Of a DNA stretch of 35,358 nucleotides, positions 16,869-25,755 are shown piece after piece (position 1 is the first letter of the stretch; the number at the start of each line of letters is the position of its first letter). The notes under the pieces were generated by a model that was given only the letters and a program-made list of their open reading frames with translations, did not search any database and was not told the DNA's origin. Location of the stretch: contig SPJO01000125.1 in assembly GCA_006844635.1 (NCBI GenBank), positions 1 to 35,358 of the forward strand. The letters run 5' to 3'. The DNA comes from Methylophilaceae bacterium. Lineage in GTDB: Bacteria; Pseudomonadota; Gammaproteobacteria; Burkholderiales; Methylophilaceae. The position numbers were made by a program, and so were the translations under genes.

Positions 16869-18470
16869 ATGAAGTTGAAAGCAATTGCTTTAAGCCTTGC
16901 ACTTTCTTTTGCTAGTAGCGCTTATGCCAAACCGCCAAGCTATCAAGATTTTTCAATAGAAGTCATCGGTCAACACCAAACTGGTGTATTTGATGATGGT
17001 GCTGCTGAAATTGTTGCGCACGACGCAATCAATCAACGTATCTTCAAAGTGAATGCCAATGCTGCCACGGTAGAAGTACTTGATATCAGTAACCCAGCCT
17101 CTCCAACGCTCATTGACACGATTGATGCGACAGAGTTTGGTGCTAGTGCAAACAGCGTTGCTGTGCATAAAGGCTTAGTGGCTGTTGCCATTGAAGCAGA
17201 AAATAAACAAGAAAATGGACAAGTCGTTTTTTATGATGCAACGACTTTATCTGTTATCAATAATATTGAAGTAGGCGCATTACCAGACATGGTGAAATTC
17301 ACACCTAATGGTAAATACCTTTTGGTAGCAAACGAAGGTGAGCCTAATGACGAATATACGATTGACCCAGAAGGATCAATCAGTATTGTTAACCTAAAAC
17401 ATGGTGCTGATCAGGCTACTGTCGCTACTGCTGACTTCGTTGGCTATAACAAGAAAATCGACAAATTGCGCGCTAAGGGTATTCGTATTTATGGCCCCAA
17501 AGCAACAGTTGCTCAAGACTTAGAGCCAGAATATATTACGGTTTCTAAAAACTCAAAATATGCATGGGTCAGCTTACAAGAAGCCAATGCTTTGGCTGTT
17601 GTAGACATCAAACGAGCTCATGTTATTAAACTTAAAGCATTAGGCACAAAAGACCATTCGTCCAATAACAATGCATTAGATGTCAGCAATAAAGATGATG
17701 CTGTGAATATTGCTAACTGGCCAGTGCATGGTATGTATATGCCAGATTCAATTGATAGTTATACGTATCGCGGACGTACTTATATTGTGACTGCTAACGA
17801 GGGAGACAGTCGTGACTACGGTGGCTATAGCGAAGAAAAGCGCGTAAAAGGTCTTGACCTTGATCCAAATGCATTCCCGAATGCAGCTGTGTTACAGCAA
17901 GATGAAAATTTAGGCCGCTTGAAAACAACAACCGCTAATGGCGATATTGATGGTGATGGTGATGTCGATAAAATTTACAGCTATGGTGCTCGCTCGTTTT
18001 CTATTTGGACACAAAACGCTAAGCTTGTTTTTGATTCTGGCGCTGATTTTGAGCGTATTACTGCAGAGGCTGATGCTGCTAACTTTAACAGTACGAATGA
18101 TGAAAATGACTCATTTGATAATCGTTCTGATGATAAAGGGCCTGAACCAGAAGGTTTAGCTATTGGTAAAATCAAAGGCCATACCTACGCATTCATTGGC
18201 TTAGAACGTGTCGGTGGCATTATGGTTTATGACATCACAAACCCACGTAAAGCACATTTTGTTGATTATATTAACAATCGTAACTTTGATGTGGAAGCTA
18301 AGCTACCAGATGACTCTACTAATCCTGAAGTAGGAGATTTAGCACCAGAAGGCCTTGCATTTATTGCTTCGAAAAATAGTCCAAATGGCAAACCATTACT
18401 AGTTGTTGGTAATGAAGTGAGTGGGACTACAACGATTTATGAACTTAATGTAACTCGTAAAAAGCATTAA
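16869..18470 (+). CDS. Secreted choice-of-anchor I domain protein (beta-propeller-like)
   Basis: Exported protein of the family often annotated as choice-of-anchor I or, loosely, alkaline-phosphatase-like. A signal peptide covers residues 1-20 (SSAYA-KP). The body shows propeller-like repeats with LDISNPASPTLIDTI, NGKYLLVANEGEPNDEY, IVTANEGDSRDYGGY and EPEGLAIGKIKGHTYAFIGLERVGGIMVYDI, which are hallmarks of the family. DIDGDGDVD at about 359-367 looks like a calcium-binding DxDxDG loop, followed by ARSFSIW. The 533 residues are usual. No LPXTG or PEP-CTERM anchor is seen, so it is probably periplasmic or released. The promoter suggests induction on phosphate limitation; the reaction catalysed, if any, is not established by the sequence. 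Confidence 0.85.
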   Translation: MKLKAIALSLALSFASSAYAKPPSYQDFSIEVIGQHQTGVFDDGAAEIVAHDAINQRIFKVNANAATVEVLDISNPASPTLIDTIDATEFGASANSVAVHKGLVAVAIEAENKQENGQVVFYDATTLSVINNIEVGALPDMVKFTPNGKYLLVANEGEPNDEYTIDPEGSISIVNLKHGADQATVATADFVGYNKKIDKLRAKGIRIYGPKATVAQDLEPEYITVSKNSKYAWVSLQEANALAVVDIKRAHVIKLKALGTKDHSSNNNALDVSNKDDAVNIANWPVHGMYMPDSIDSYTYRGRTYIVTANEGDSRDYGGYSEEKRVKGLDLDPNAFPNAAVLQQDENLGRLKTTTANGDIDGDGDVDKIYSYGARSFSIWTQNAKLVFDSGADFERITAEADAANFNSTNDENDSFDNRSDDKGPEPEGLAIGKIKGHTYAFIGLERVGGIMVYDITNPRKAHFVDYINNRNFDVEAKLPDDSTNPEVGDLAPEGLAFIASKNSPNGKPLLVVGNEVSGTTTIYELNVTRKKH

Positions 18471-18487
18471 TCACATTAACTTTGCAT

Positions 18488-18520
18488 AAAAAAAGCGGCT
18501 ATTAAGCCGCTTTTTTTATT
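18488..18520. terminator. Bidirectional terminator between the anchor-I gene and atpC
   Basis: A-run plus AGCGGCT (to 18500) pairs with AGCCGCT plus T-run (18505-18517) around the loop ATTA. The stem has T-tracts on both strands, so it can stop the plus-strand gene ending at 18470 and the atp operon ending at 18536. Confidence 0.9.
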
Positions 18521-18535
18521 AATGATTAAGTAACA

Positions 18536-18958
18536 TTACTTAACTTTACGTAACTTTCTAATCGCTTGGATTTGTGCAGCTGCTTCCGCTAATTCCGCCT
18601 GCGCTTTTGCGTAATCCATATCAGCCGCTTTATTTTTCATGGCTTCTTCTGCCGCCTCTAAAGCTGCTTGTGCTTTTGCTTCATCTAAGTCACCGCCGCG
18701 TATTGCAGTATCCGCCAACACCGTCACCAAACCTGGCTGCACTTCTAAAATGCCACCAGAAATAAAGATAAGTGTTTCTTCGGCTGTATCAGACAGCTTA
18801 ATACGCAAAGCACCTGGCTTAATGGTCGTTATCATTGGTGCGTGATGTGGATAAACACCCACTTCACCCGCTGACGCAGGAGCCGCGACAAACTCAGCAT
18901 CACCTGAGAATATCTCTTCTTCTGCGCTTACTACGTCAACACGAACTGTATTTGCCAT
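18536..18958 (-). CDS. atpC: F1Fo ATP synthase epsilon subunit
   Basis: Part of the central stalk of F1 and intrinsic inhibitor of ATP hydrolysis. The N-terminal beta-sandwich (about 1-85) has VDVVSAEEEIFSG and the conserved GEVGVYPHHAPMIT. The C-terminal helical hairpin (about 90-140) is Ala/Glu-rich and of full length, so inhibition should be intact. The 140 residues match E. coli (139). It is the last gene of the operon, 18 bp after atpD, and ends at a strong terminator. Confidence 0.96.
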   Translation of the reverse strand: MANTVRVDVVSAEEEIFSGDAEFVAAPASAGEVGVYPHHAPMITTIKPGALRIKLSDTAEETLIFISGGILEVQPGLVTVLADTAIRGGDLDEAKAQAALEAAEEAMKNKAADMDYAKAQAELAEAAAQIQAIRKLRKVK

Positions 18959-18976
18959 TATCTAACTCTCACAAAC

Positions 18977-20413
18977 TTAGTTTAAAGTTTTGGCTTTTTC
19001 AACAGCCTCTTCGATACCACCGACCATATAGAAAGCTTGTTCTGGTAAGTGATCATACTCACCGTTCACAATCGCTTTAAAGCCTTTGATTGTTTCTTTC
19101 AGTGGTACATATTTACCAGGCGCGCCTGTAAACACTTCAGCAACGTGGAATGGCTGTGATAAGAAACGTTGAATCTTACGTGCACGGCCCACTGCTAATT
19201 TATCTTCAGGTGAAAGCTCATCCATACCCAAAATAGCAATAATATCGCGTAATTCTTTATAACGTTGCAATGTTGATTGAACGCCACGTGCCACTTCGTA
19301 ATGCTCTTCACCGACCACTTGTGGATCTAATTGACGTGAAGATGAATCTAGTGGGTCAACCGCAGGGTAGATACCAAGAGAAGCAATATCACGTGAAAGC
19401 ACAACTGTTGAATCCAAATGTTGGAACGTTGTTGCTGGTGATGGATCGGTCAAGTCATCCGCAGGTACGTATACCGCTTGGATAGAAGTAATAGAACCCG
19501 CTTTTGTTGACGTAATACGCTCTTGTAGACGACCCATTTCGTCTGCTAGTGTTGGTTGGTAACCCACAGCAGAAGGCATACGGCCTAGTAGCGCAGATAC
19601 CTCAGTACCAGCCAATGTGTAACGGTAGATGTTATCCACGAAGAATAGAACATCACGACCTTCGTCACGGAATTTCTCAGCCATTGTTAGGCCAGAAAGC
19701 GCAACACGTAAACGGTTACCTGGTGGTTCATTCATTTGACCGAACACCATGGCTACTTTAGATTCTTTCATGTCATCAAGCTTAATCACGCCAGCTTCTG
19801 CCATTTCATGGTAGAAGTCATTACCTTCACGTGTACGCTCACCAACACCGGCGAACACTGATAAACCTGAGTGCTGCTTAGCAATATTGTTAATTAGCTC
19901 AAGCATGTTAACGGTTTTACCAACACCCGCACCACCGAACAAACCAACTTTACCGCCCTTAGCAAATGGGCAAACCAAGTCAATCACTTTAATCCCTGTT
20001 TCTAGCAAATCAACAGAAGGGGATAGCTCTTCAAAAGTAGGGGCTTTTTGGTGAATTGAACGACGCTCTTTAGAGTCGATTGGACCCACTTCATCAATTG
20101 GGCGACCCAACACATCCATAATACGACCTAGCGTACCAGTACCAACAGGCACCGTAATTTGATTACCTGTCGCTTTAAAAGCTGTACCACGTGCTAAACC
20201 ATCAGATGAACCCATGGCAATCGTACGTACGATACCGTCACCTAATTGCTGCTGCACTTCTAATGTTAAGCCTTTTTCTGCTTGTGAAGCTTTGTCATCA
20301 ATAATCAATGCATCAAATACTTTTGGCATTTGATCACGTGGGAACTCAACGTCCACAACCGCACCAATACATTGAACTACTTTTCCTACCACTGCTTGAT
20401 TTGCTTTTGCCAT
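18977..20413 (-). CDS. atpD: F1Fo ATP synthase beta subunit
   Basis: Catalytic subunit of F1. Walker A GGAGVGKT lies at 160-167, the catalytic-glutamate motif GERTREGNDF at 191-200, and the Walker B region is VLFFVDNIYRYT. That last motif reads NIYRYT where most homologues read NIFRFT, a conservative change. The C-terminal DELSPEDK segment, the contact with gamma, is present. The 478 residues are normal (E. coli 460). It sits between atpG and atpC in the standard order. Confidence 0.98.
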   Translation of the reverse strand: MAKANQAVVGKVVQCIGAVVDVEFPRDQMPKVFDALIIDDKASQAEKGLTLEVQQQLGDGIVRTIAMGSSDGLARGTAFKATGNQITVPVGTGTLGRIMDVLGRPIDEVGPIDSKERRSIHQKAPTFEELSPSVDLLETGIKVIDLVCPFAKGGKVGLFGGAGVGKTVNMLELINNIAKQHSGLSVFAGVGERTREGNDFYHEMAEAGVIKLDDMKESKVAMVFGQMNEPPGNRLRVALSGLTMAEKFRDEGRDVLFFVDNIYRYTLAGTEVSALLGRMPSAVGYQPTLADEMGRLQERITSTKAGSITSIQAVYVPADDLTDPSPATTFQHLDSTVVLSRDIASLGIYPAVDPLDSSSRQLDPQVVGEEHYEVARGVQSTLQRYKELRDIIAILGMDELSPEDKLAVGRARKIQRFLSQPFHVAEVFTGAPGKYVPLKETIKGFKAIVNGEYDHLPEQAFYMVGGIEEAVEKAKTLN

Positions 20414-20462
20414 CTTTTTTCCTAACTCAATTTAGTCAGATACTCTTTAATTTAAATAAATT

Positions 20463-21332
20463 TTAACCAGAGATTGCCGCTGCACCGCCGACAATTTCTG
20501 AAATCTCTTTTGTAATTGCTGCTTGACGCGCTTTGTTGTAAACCAGTTTCAAGTCTTCAATCACTGTCTTCGCATTATCAGATGCTGCCTTCATCGCTAC
20601 CATTCGTGATGATTGCTCAGAAGCCATATTCTCTGCCACTGCGTTATAAATCAATGATTCGATATAACGTGTCATCAACTCATCAATCACTGGTTCTGGC
20701 TCTGGCTCATAGATATAAGCCCAGTTACCTTCAGGACTACCCATTTTGTCACCAGACAATGGTAACAACTGCTCGATGACTGGCTCTTGCTTCATGGTGT
20801 TAATGAATTTTGTATAACTGATAAATAGTTGATCTATTTCTCCAGCTTCAAACGCATCCAACATCACTTTGATTGAGCCAATTAAGGTTTCTAAATGTGG
20901 TACATCACCTAAGCCTGTTACGTTTGATGCGACATCTGCACCAACACGTGTCATAAAGCTCAAGCCTTTGTTACCAAAAGCACTCACTTTAATGTTTTTG
21001 CCTTCTGTTTCCCATTCTTTCATTTGGGTCACAGACATCCGCAACATATTGGTATTTAGACCACCACATAAACCTTTATCAGAGCTCACGACAATCAAAC
21101 CAACATTTTTAACCACATCACGCTTAATTAAAAACGGATGCTTATATTCAGGTTGCGTATATGAAAGGTGAGCCGCGACATGACGAATTTTTTCTGCATA
21201 TGGACGTGAAGCACGCATTCTATCCTGCGCTTTACGCATTTTAGATGCGGCAACCATTTCCATTGCCTTCGTGATCTTGCGGGTATTTTCTACCGACTTA
21301 ATCTTGGTTCTAATCTCTTTACTACCAGCCAT
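20463..21332 (-). CDS. atpG: F1Fo ATP synthase gamma subunit
   Basis: Rotary shaft of F1. The N-terminal helix begins MAGSKEIRTKIKSVENTRKI and continues with TKAMEMVAASKMRKAQ, which is family signature. The central domain has SSDKGLCGGLN. The C-terminal helix ends in NKARQAAITKEISEIVGGAAA, the conserved tip inside the alpha3beta3 ring. The 289 residues match E. coli (287). It lies 38 bp after atpA and 49 bp before atpD. Confidence 0.97.
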   Translation of the reverse strand: MAGSKEIRTKIKSVENTRKITKAMEMVAASKMRKAQDRMRASRPYAEKIRHVAAHLSYTQPEYKHPFLIKRDVVKNVGLIVVSSDKGLCGGLNTNMLRMSVTQMKEWETEGKNIKVSAFGNKGLSFMTRVGADVASNVTGLGDVPHLETLIGSIKVMLDAFEAGEIDQLFISYTKFINTMKQEPVIEQLLPLSGDKMGSPEGNWAYIYEPEPEPVIDELMTRYIESLIYNAVAENMASEQSSRMVAMKAASDNAKTVIEDLKLVYNKARQAAITKEISEIVGGAAAISG

Positions 21333-21370
21333 TGTCTATATCCTAAAGTCTTGTCCTAGTTTTCTTGAGA

Positions 21371-22912
21371 TTAATAAGTGCTTGTTGATTTGAAATCTTT
21401 AATCGCGTCTTCAACCGCTTTTTCATCATCACCGCTGAGTGCTTTGTTTTTCTCAATCGCATTCATTAGTTTTTTGAATTTAGATTTCATATGACCGTGT
21501 AAGCCAGCTTCGAAAGCCAATACTTTGTCTGTTGGTACATCGTCAAAGTAGCCTTTATTCGCCGCAAACAATGTCACCGCCATGTTTGATACGCTTAGTG
21601 GTGAGTACTGTGCTTGTTTCATTAGCTCAGTAAACATACGACCACGATCAAGTTGTTGACGTGTTGCTTCATCCAAATCAGAAGCAAACTGCGCGAAAGC
21701 CGCTAGTTCACGGTATTGCGCAAGTGCTAAACGCACACCGCCACCTAATTTCTTAATGACTTTAGTTTGCGCTGCACCACCCACACGAGAAACTGAGATA
21801 CCAGCATTAATCGCTGGACGAATACCCGCGTTAAATAGGTCAGTTTCCAAGAAGATTTGACCATCCGTAATTGAAATCACGTTAGTTGGTACGAATGCAG
21901 AAACGTCACCAGCAGCTGTTTCAATCACTGGCAGTGCTGTTAATGAACCTGTTTTGCCTTTCACTTTACCTTTAGTGAATTTCTCAACATACTCTTCGTT
22001 AACACGTGCTGAACGCTCTAGTAAACGTGAGTGAATGTAGAAAACATCACCTGGATAAGCTTCACGACCTGGTGGACGACGAAGCAATAGTGAAATTTGA
22101 CGATAAGCAACCGCTTGCTTAGACAAATCATCGTAGACGATTAATGAATCTTCACCGCGATCGCGGAAGTATTCGCCCATGGTACAACCAGCATATGGTG
22201 CTAAGAATTGTAACGCTGCTGAATCAGAAGCTGTTGCAGCCACAACAATGGTGTATTCCATTGCGCCGTTTTCTTCTAATTTACGCACCACGTTAGCAAT
22301 CGTTGAAGCTTTTTGACCAATCGCCACATAAACACAAGTCATGTTTTGGCCTTTTTGGTTAATAATCGCATCAACCGCTACTGCTGTTTTACCTGTTTGA
22401 CGGTCACCAATAATCAACTCACGTTGACCACGGCCAACTGGCACCATAGAGTCAACTGATTTCAAACCAGTTTGTACTGGCTCTGACACAGATTGTCGAT
22501 CAATCACACCAGGTGCAACTTTTTCAATTTTATCTGTTAGTTTTGATTTGATTGGGCCTTTACCATCAATTGGCTGACCTAAGGCATTGACCACACGGCC
22601 AACTAATTCAGGACCGACTGGCACTTCCAAAATACGACCTGTACATTTACAGGTGTCGCCTTCTGTAATGTGCTCGTAGTCACCTAACACCACCGCACCA
22701 ACTGAATCGCGCTCAAGGTTAAGTGCTAGACCATATGTATTGCCTGGGAACTCAATCATTTCGCCAGACATGACATTTGAAAGGCCATGGATACGAACGA
22801 TACCGTCAGTTACTGAAATCACAGTTCCTTGAGTACGCGCTTCATTGCTGACCTCAAAGTCTTCTAATCTGCTTTTAATCAGTTCACTGATTTCCGATGT
22901 AGATAATTGCAT
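21371..22912 (-). CDS. atpA: F1Fo ATP synthase alpha subunit
   Basis: Non-catalytic nucleotide-binding subunit of F1. The N-terminal helix (MQLSTSEISELIKSRLEDF) binds the delta subunit. Walker A GDRQTGKT lies at 169-176 as in E. coli. SLLLRRPPGREAYPGDVFY and the arginine-finger region ISVSRVGGAAQ are intact. The 513 residues equal E. coli. It lies 30 bp after atpH. Confidence 0.98.
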   Translation of the reverse strand: MQLSTSEISELIKSRLEDFEVSNEARTQGTVISVTDGIVRIHGLSNVMSGEMIEFPGNTYGLALNLERDSVGAVVLGDYEHITEGDTCKCTGRILEVPVGPELVGRVVNALGQPIDGKGPIKSKLTDKIEKVAPGVIDRQSVSEPVQTGLKSVDSMVPVGRGQRELIIGDRQTGKTAVAVDAIINQKGQNMTCVYVAIGQKASTIANVVRKLEENGAMEYTIVVAATASDSAALQFLAPYAGCTMGEYFRDRGEDSLIVYDDLSKQAVAYRQISLLLRRPPGREAYPGDVFYIHSRLLERSARVNEEYVEKFTKGKVKGKTGSLTALPVIETAAGDVSAFVPTNVISITDGQIFLETDLFNAGIRPAINAGISVSRVGGAAQTKVIKKLGGGVRLALAQYRELAAFAQFASDLDEATRQQLDRGRMFTELMKQAQYSPLSVSNMAVTLFAANKGYFDDVPTDKVLAFEAGLHGHMKSKFKKLMNAIEKNKALSGDDEKAVEDAIKDFKSTSTY

Positions 22913-22942
22913 TACTAAACTCCTAAAGTTTTTTTCGCTTAC

Positions 22943-23479
22943 TTACGCTGTTAGCGAATAAGCTAAATTTTGTAACTGACCTTTAACGGACGCATCAATC
23001 ACTGAATCGCCCACAATAATTTTCATGCCGCCAATAATTTCTGGATCAACAACCACTTCTGCTGAAACCTTCTTACCGAACTTTGTTTCTAGCTTTTTGA
23101 CGATGTCTTTTGTCACAGCAACAGTCGGTTTTGCTGCAGCAACGATTTGTGCTTCAATCGAACCTTCATCTTCTGCTTTCAACTCTTCGAAAGCACTGCT
23201 AATTGCTGGCAAAATAGATAAGCGCCCATACTCTACCAGGGTCTTAATAAGATTTTGTCCATGCTTATCTAGTTTTCTTCCGCAAATCTTCAAAAAAGCA
23301 TCTTGCAATGCACTTTTATCCACCTTGGGGTCTTCTATATGTGCACTCAATTGTTCGTCGCTGCTAACAGCACTCGCTAATGCCAGCATGCCTGACCATT
23401 TAGCAAGCGCCTTTTTTTCTTTCGCAAACTTAAAAGCTGCTACAGCGTAAGGTCGAGCGATTGTTGAAATTTCAGCCAT
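22943..23479 (-). CDS. atpH: F1Fo ATP synthase delta subunit
   Basis: Links the top of F1 to the peripheral b stalk (OSCP type). The N-terminal helical bundle begins with STIARPYAVAAFKFAKEKK, the family start. The C-terminal part has the conserved VDPEIIGGMKIIVGDSVIDASVKGQL. Length 178 matches E. coli (177). It is 3 bp after atpF, consistent with translational coupling. Confidence 0.96.
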   Translation of the reverse strand: MAEISTIARPYAVAAFKFAKEKKALAKWSGMLALASAVSSDEQLSAHIEDPKVDKSALQDAFLKICGRKLDKHGQNLIKTLVEYGRLSILPAISSAFEELKAEDEGSIEAQIVAAAKPTVAVTKDIVKKLETKFGKKVSAEVVVDPEIIGGMKIIVGDSVIDASVKGQLQNLAYSLTA

Positions 23480-23482
23480 TAC

Positions 23483-23953
23483 TTATAGCTCCGCCGCAAG
23501 TTTAGAAAGTATTGCTGTATGTGCTTTTGCGTCAATCTCTTTACGCAAGATTTTTTCAGCACCTGAAACCGCTAACACTGAGACTTGTGCACGTAAACCT
23601 TCTTTTGCACGGTTTACCTCTTGATCAATCTCAGATCGCGCACTTTCAATAATGCGGTCACCTTCAGTTTTTGCTGTATTCTTTGCTTCGTCAACAATTT
23701 CGCTTGCGCGTTTCTCAGCTTGGCTGATGATTTCGCTCGCTTTTTGCTTCGCTTCATTCAATGTCTCTTCAGACTTTTTAGACGCGTTTTCTAAAGCACT
23801 TTTACCTTCTTGCGCAGCTGCTAAGCCGTCTGCGATTTCTTTTTGGCGCGTTTCAATCGCTTTTAAAAGCGGCGGCCATACAAATTTGACGATAACAAAA
23901 ATCAATATCGCAAACGTAAACGATTGTGCTATGAGCGATAAATTAAATTCCAT
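23483..23953 (-). CDS. atpF: F1Fo ATP synthase b subunit
   Basis: Peripheral stalk dimer that holds F1 against rotation. One N-terminal transmembrane helix at about 5-27 (LIAQSFTFAILIFVIVKFV) is followed by WPPL, then a long charged coiled coil (about 35-125) rich in Ala, Lys and Glu. Length 156 equals E. coli. Only one b gene is present, so a b2 homodimer is expected. It lies 68 bp after atpE. Confidence 0.96.
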   Translation of the reverse strand: MEFNLSLIAQSFTFAILIFVIVKFVWPPLLKAIETRQKEIADGLAAAQEGKSALENASKKSEETLNEAKQKASEIISQAEKRASEIVDEAKNTAKTEGDRIIESARSEIDQEVNRAKEGLRAQVSVLAVSGAEKILRKEIDAKAHTAILSKLAAEL

Positions 23954-24021
23954 GTTTGCTCCAAGTTTAAAACTTAATTATGTTGGGTTAATCCTGTGAC
24001 TAACCCAAGTATTCTACAAAC

Positions 24022-24276
24022 TTAAGCTAATGCGCCTAATAGTGGGTTTGCGAATGCGAATAGTAGTGCCACACCTACAGCAATAATAAATGACGCATCA
24101 ATCAAACCTAATAGTAAGAATACTTTACCTTGTAGTTCAGGAATCATTTCTGGCTGACGAGCAGCACCGTCCAAGAAGCTAGAACACATGTTACCAATAC
24201 CGATACAAGCGCCTGCAGCACCAATACCTACCATAAGACCAATGCCGATCGCTGTATATGCTTGAACCATTTCCAT
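24022..24276 (-). CDS. atpE: F1Fo ATP synthase c subunit (rotor ring)
   Basis: Two-helix hairpin that forms the ion-driven ring. Glycine-rich helix 1 (GIGLMVGIGAAGACIGIG), the polar loop ARQPE at about 39-43, and helix 2 with the ion-binding carboxylate D60 in GLIDASFIIAVG. Asp rather than Glu, and lack of the Q...ES/T signature of sodium rings, indicates proton coupling. The 84 residues are slightly longer than E. coli (79). The 59-bp gap after atpB probably carries the strong translation signal usual for this highly made subunit. Confidence 0.97.
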   Translation of the reverse strand: MEMVQAYTAIGIGLMVGIGAAGACIGIGNMCSSFLDGAARQPEMIPELQGKVFLLLGLIDASFIIAVGVALLFAFANPLLGALA

Positions 24277-24335
24277 TTTATTACCCTCTCTTTAAATATT
24301 ACTTAATTAAACTAAACTACTTCTAAAACGATTAT

Positions 24336-25229
24336 TTAATGACTTTCGTGTGCCATCGCGATGTATACGATTGTCATCATCATAAAAATAAATGCTTGTA
24401 GCGGCACAACCAAAATATGGAAGATTGCCCAAATTGCCCCTAAAACAATTGAACCTAACACTCCTAAAATACCGGTCGCAGCTAATGCACCAATCAATAA
24501 GAAAATCACTTCACTAGCGTATAAGTTACCAAATAGACGCATCGAGTGTGAAAGTGGTTTTGAAATATATTCAATCATGTTGAATAGGAAGTTTGCTAAT
24601 AGTAACAAAGGGCTTAATAGCAAGCCGATTACACCCGCAAAGCTTTTTGGTGTAAATAGCTTTGGCATACCAAATGGTGAACCAAAAATTTCATGCAACC
24701 ACCCACCAACACCTTTAACCTTAATCGAGAAAAATATCATCATGACCCAAACGGACAAGGCTAACGCAAAGGTTGTGTTGACATCTGCCGTGGGAAGTGG
24801 TCTGAACGCAATATGATCATTGCCTGAAATGAGCTTTGCTAGCTCAGCAACACCATCAATAGGCACTAAATCCATAATATTCATCGCTAGCACCCATAAA
24901 AAAACCGTCAGCGCGGTTGGTGCAATAAACGCATGACGATCTCCGTGAAACATACCTTTTACTTGGTCATCCACAAACTCAAAAATAAGTTCAACAAAAG
25001 CTTGGGTTTTACTTGGCACACCTGGATGCGCTTTACGAGCCACCAGCCAAACAGCACCAGCAACCATTACACCCAACAGCACCGAAATGAGTACCATATC
25101 GAAGTGAATAACATTCCAGAAGGGGTGGTCTCCCTCGCCGACCGACTGCTTATTAAAATGAAGGTGGTGGTTGATATACTCAGTCGCCGTTACTTCACCA
25201 GCGTGTTCAGTTGTACTATTCGTCGCCAT
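24336..25229 (-). CDS. atpB: F1Fo ATP synthase a subunit
   Basis: Membrane stator with the two proton half-channels. Several hydrophobic helices; the essential arginine is R231 in SHSMRLFGNLYASE. The NIMDLVPID region and the final helix pair IFHILVVPLQAFIFMMMTIV are typical. Length 297 is slightly longer than E. coli (271) because of a longer His-containing N-terminus. It lies 8 bp after atpI and 59 bp before atpE. Confidence 0.97.
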   Translation of the reverse strand: MATNSTTEHAGEVTATEYINHHLHFNKQSVGEGDHPFWNVIHFDMVLISVLLGVMVAGAVWLVARKAHPGVPSKTQAFVELIFEFVDDQVKGMFHGDRHAFIAPTALTVFLWVLAMNIMDLVPIDGVAELAKLISGNDHIAFRPLPTADVNTTFALALSVWVMMIFFSIKVKGVGGWLHEIFGSPFGMPKLFTPKSFAGVIGLLLSPLLLLANFLFNMIEYISKPLSHSMRLFGNLYASEVIFLLIGALAATGILGVLGSIVLGAIWAIFHILVVPLQAFIFMMMTIVYIAMAHESH

Positions 25230-25237
25230 ATTATGAT

Positions 25238-25633
25238 TTATATCTTTAACTGTTTACTTCGTTTACTAATTGTTGCGCCGGAAATAATTGCCGCCGCGGC
25301 TAACCCTACAATTAATGCCAATGGCACTAACTTATTGTCTAAACCTTTGATCGCAATATATAAGAACAAAATGATTAAAAAAATCTTAATCAACTCTGCC
25401 TTTAACATACTACCTAACACTGATGCTGCATCTTTTCGCTTACTGACCGCCATTTTTGAAGCGATAAAAGCAGCCAGAACAACTGATAGTCCACCCGCAA
25501 CTGCAGACAAGCTTGCATTTATTCCGGAGATTACGAAGGCAATAACCGCTACAGCCACTGTTGCCAGCAGTTGTGAACGTAACATCCCCCCGAAAGTGTT
25601 TTCTGCCGTTAAGCCTGTTTCTTTATCATTCAT
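25238..25633 (-). CDS. atpI: ATP synthase accessory protein AtpI
   Basis: Small membrane protein with about four hydrophobic helices (about 21-38, 41-60, 84-97, 103-121). AtpI proteins assist c-ring assembly and in some bacteria magnesium transport. The family is poorly conserved; the call rests on length (131), topology and position as first gene of the operon. A promoter candidate lies in the 122-bp gap towards parB. Confidence 0.88.
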   Translation of the reverse strand: MNDKETGLTAENTFGGMLRSQLLATVAVAVIAFVISGINASLSAVAGGLSVVLAAFIASKMAVSKRKDAASVLGSMLKAELIKIFLIILFLYIAIKGLDNKLVPLALIVGLAAAAIISGATISKRSKQLKI

Positions 25634-25690
25634 TTTTTAAATCCACTAAAAAACCAGCTAAATTTAAATTAGGCTCATAGCAAGTCCGCG

Positions 25691-25719
25691 ATTTTGAATT
25701 ATTCCGCTGCTTTAGTCAA
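25691..25719 (-). promoter_or_regulatory. Candidate promoter of the atp operon
   Basis: On the minus strand TTGACT (complement of 25714-25719), a 17-bp spacer and CAAAAT (complement of 25691-25696) match sigma-70 -35 (5/6) and -10 (4/6). It lies about 60-85 bp upstream of atpI and is the best match in the parB-atpI gap. An imperfect 21-bp dyad at 25720-25740 abuts the -35. Confidence 0.42.
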
Positions 25720-25755
25720 GTACTAATACGGTATTGCTACTTAATAAATAAGCAC

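Noticed and set aside
24933..25640. 235-codon plus-strand frame antisense to atpB and atpI
   Set aside because: Antisense shadow of two well-recognised genes; composition is not protein-like and there is no start signal.
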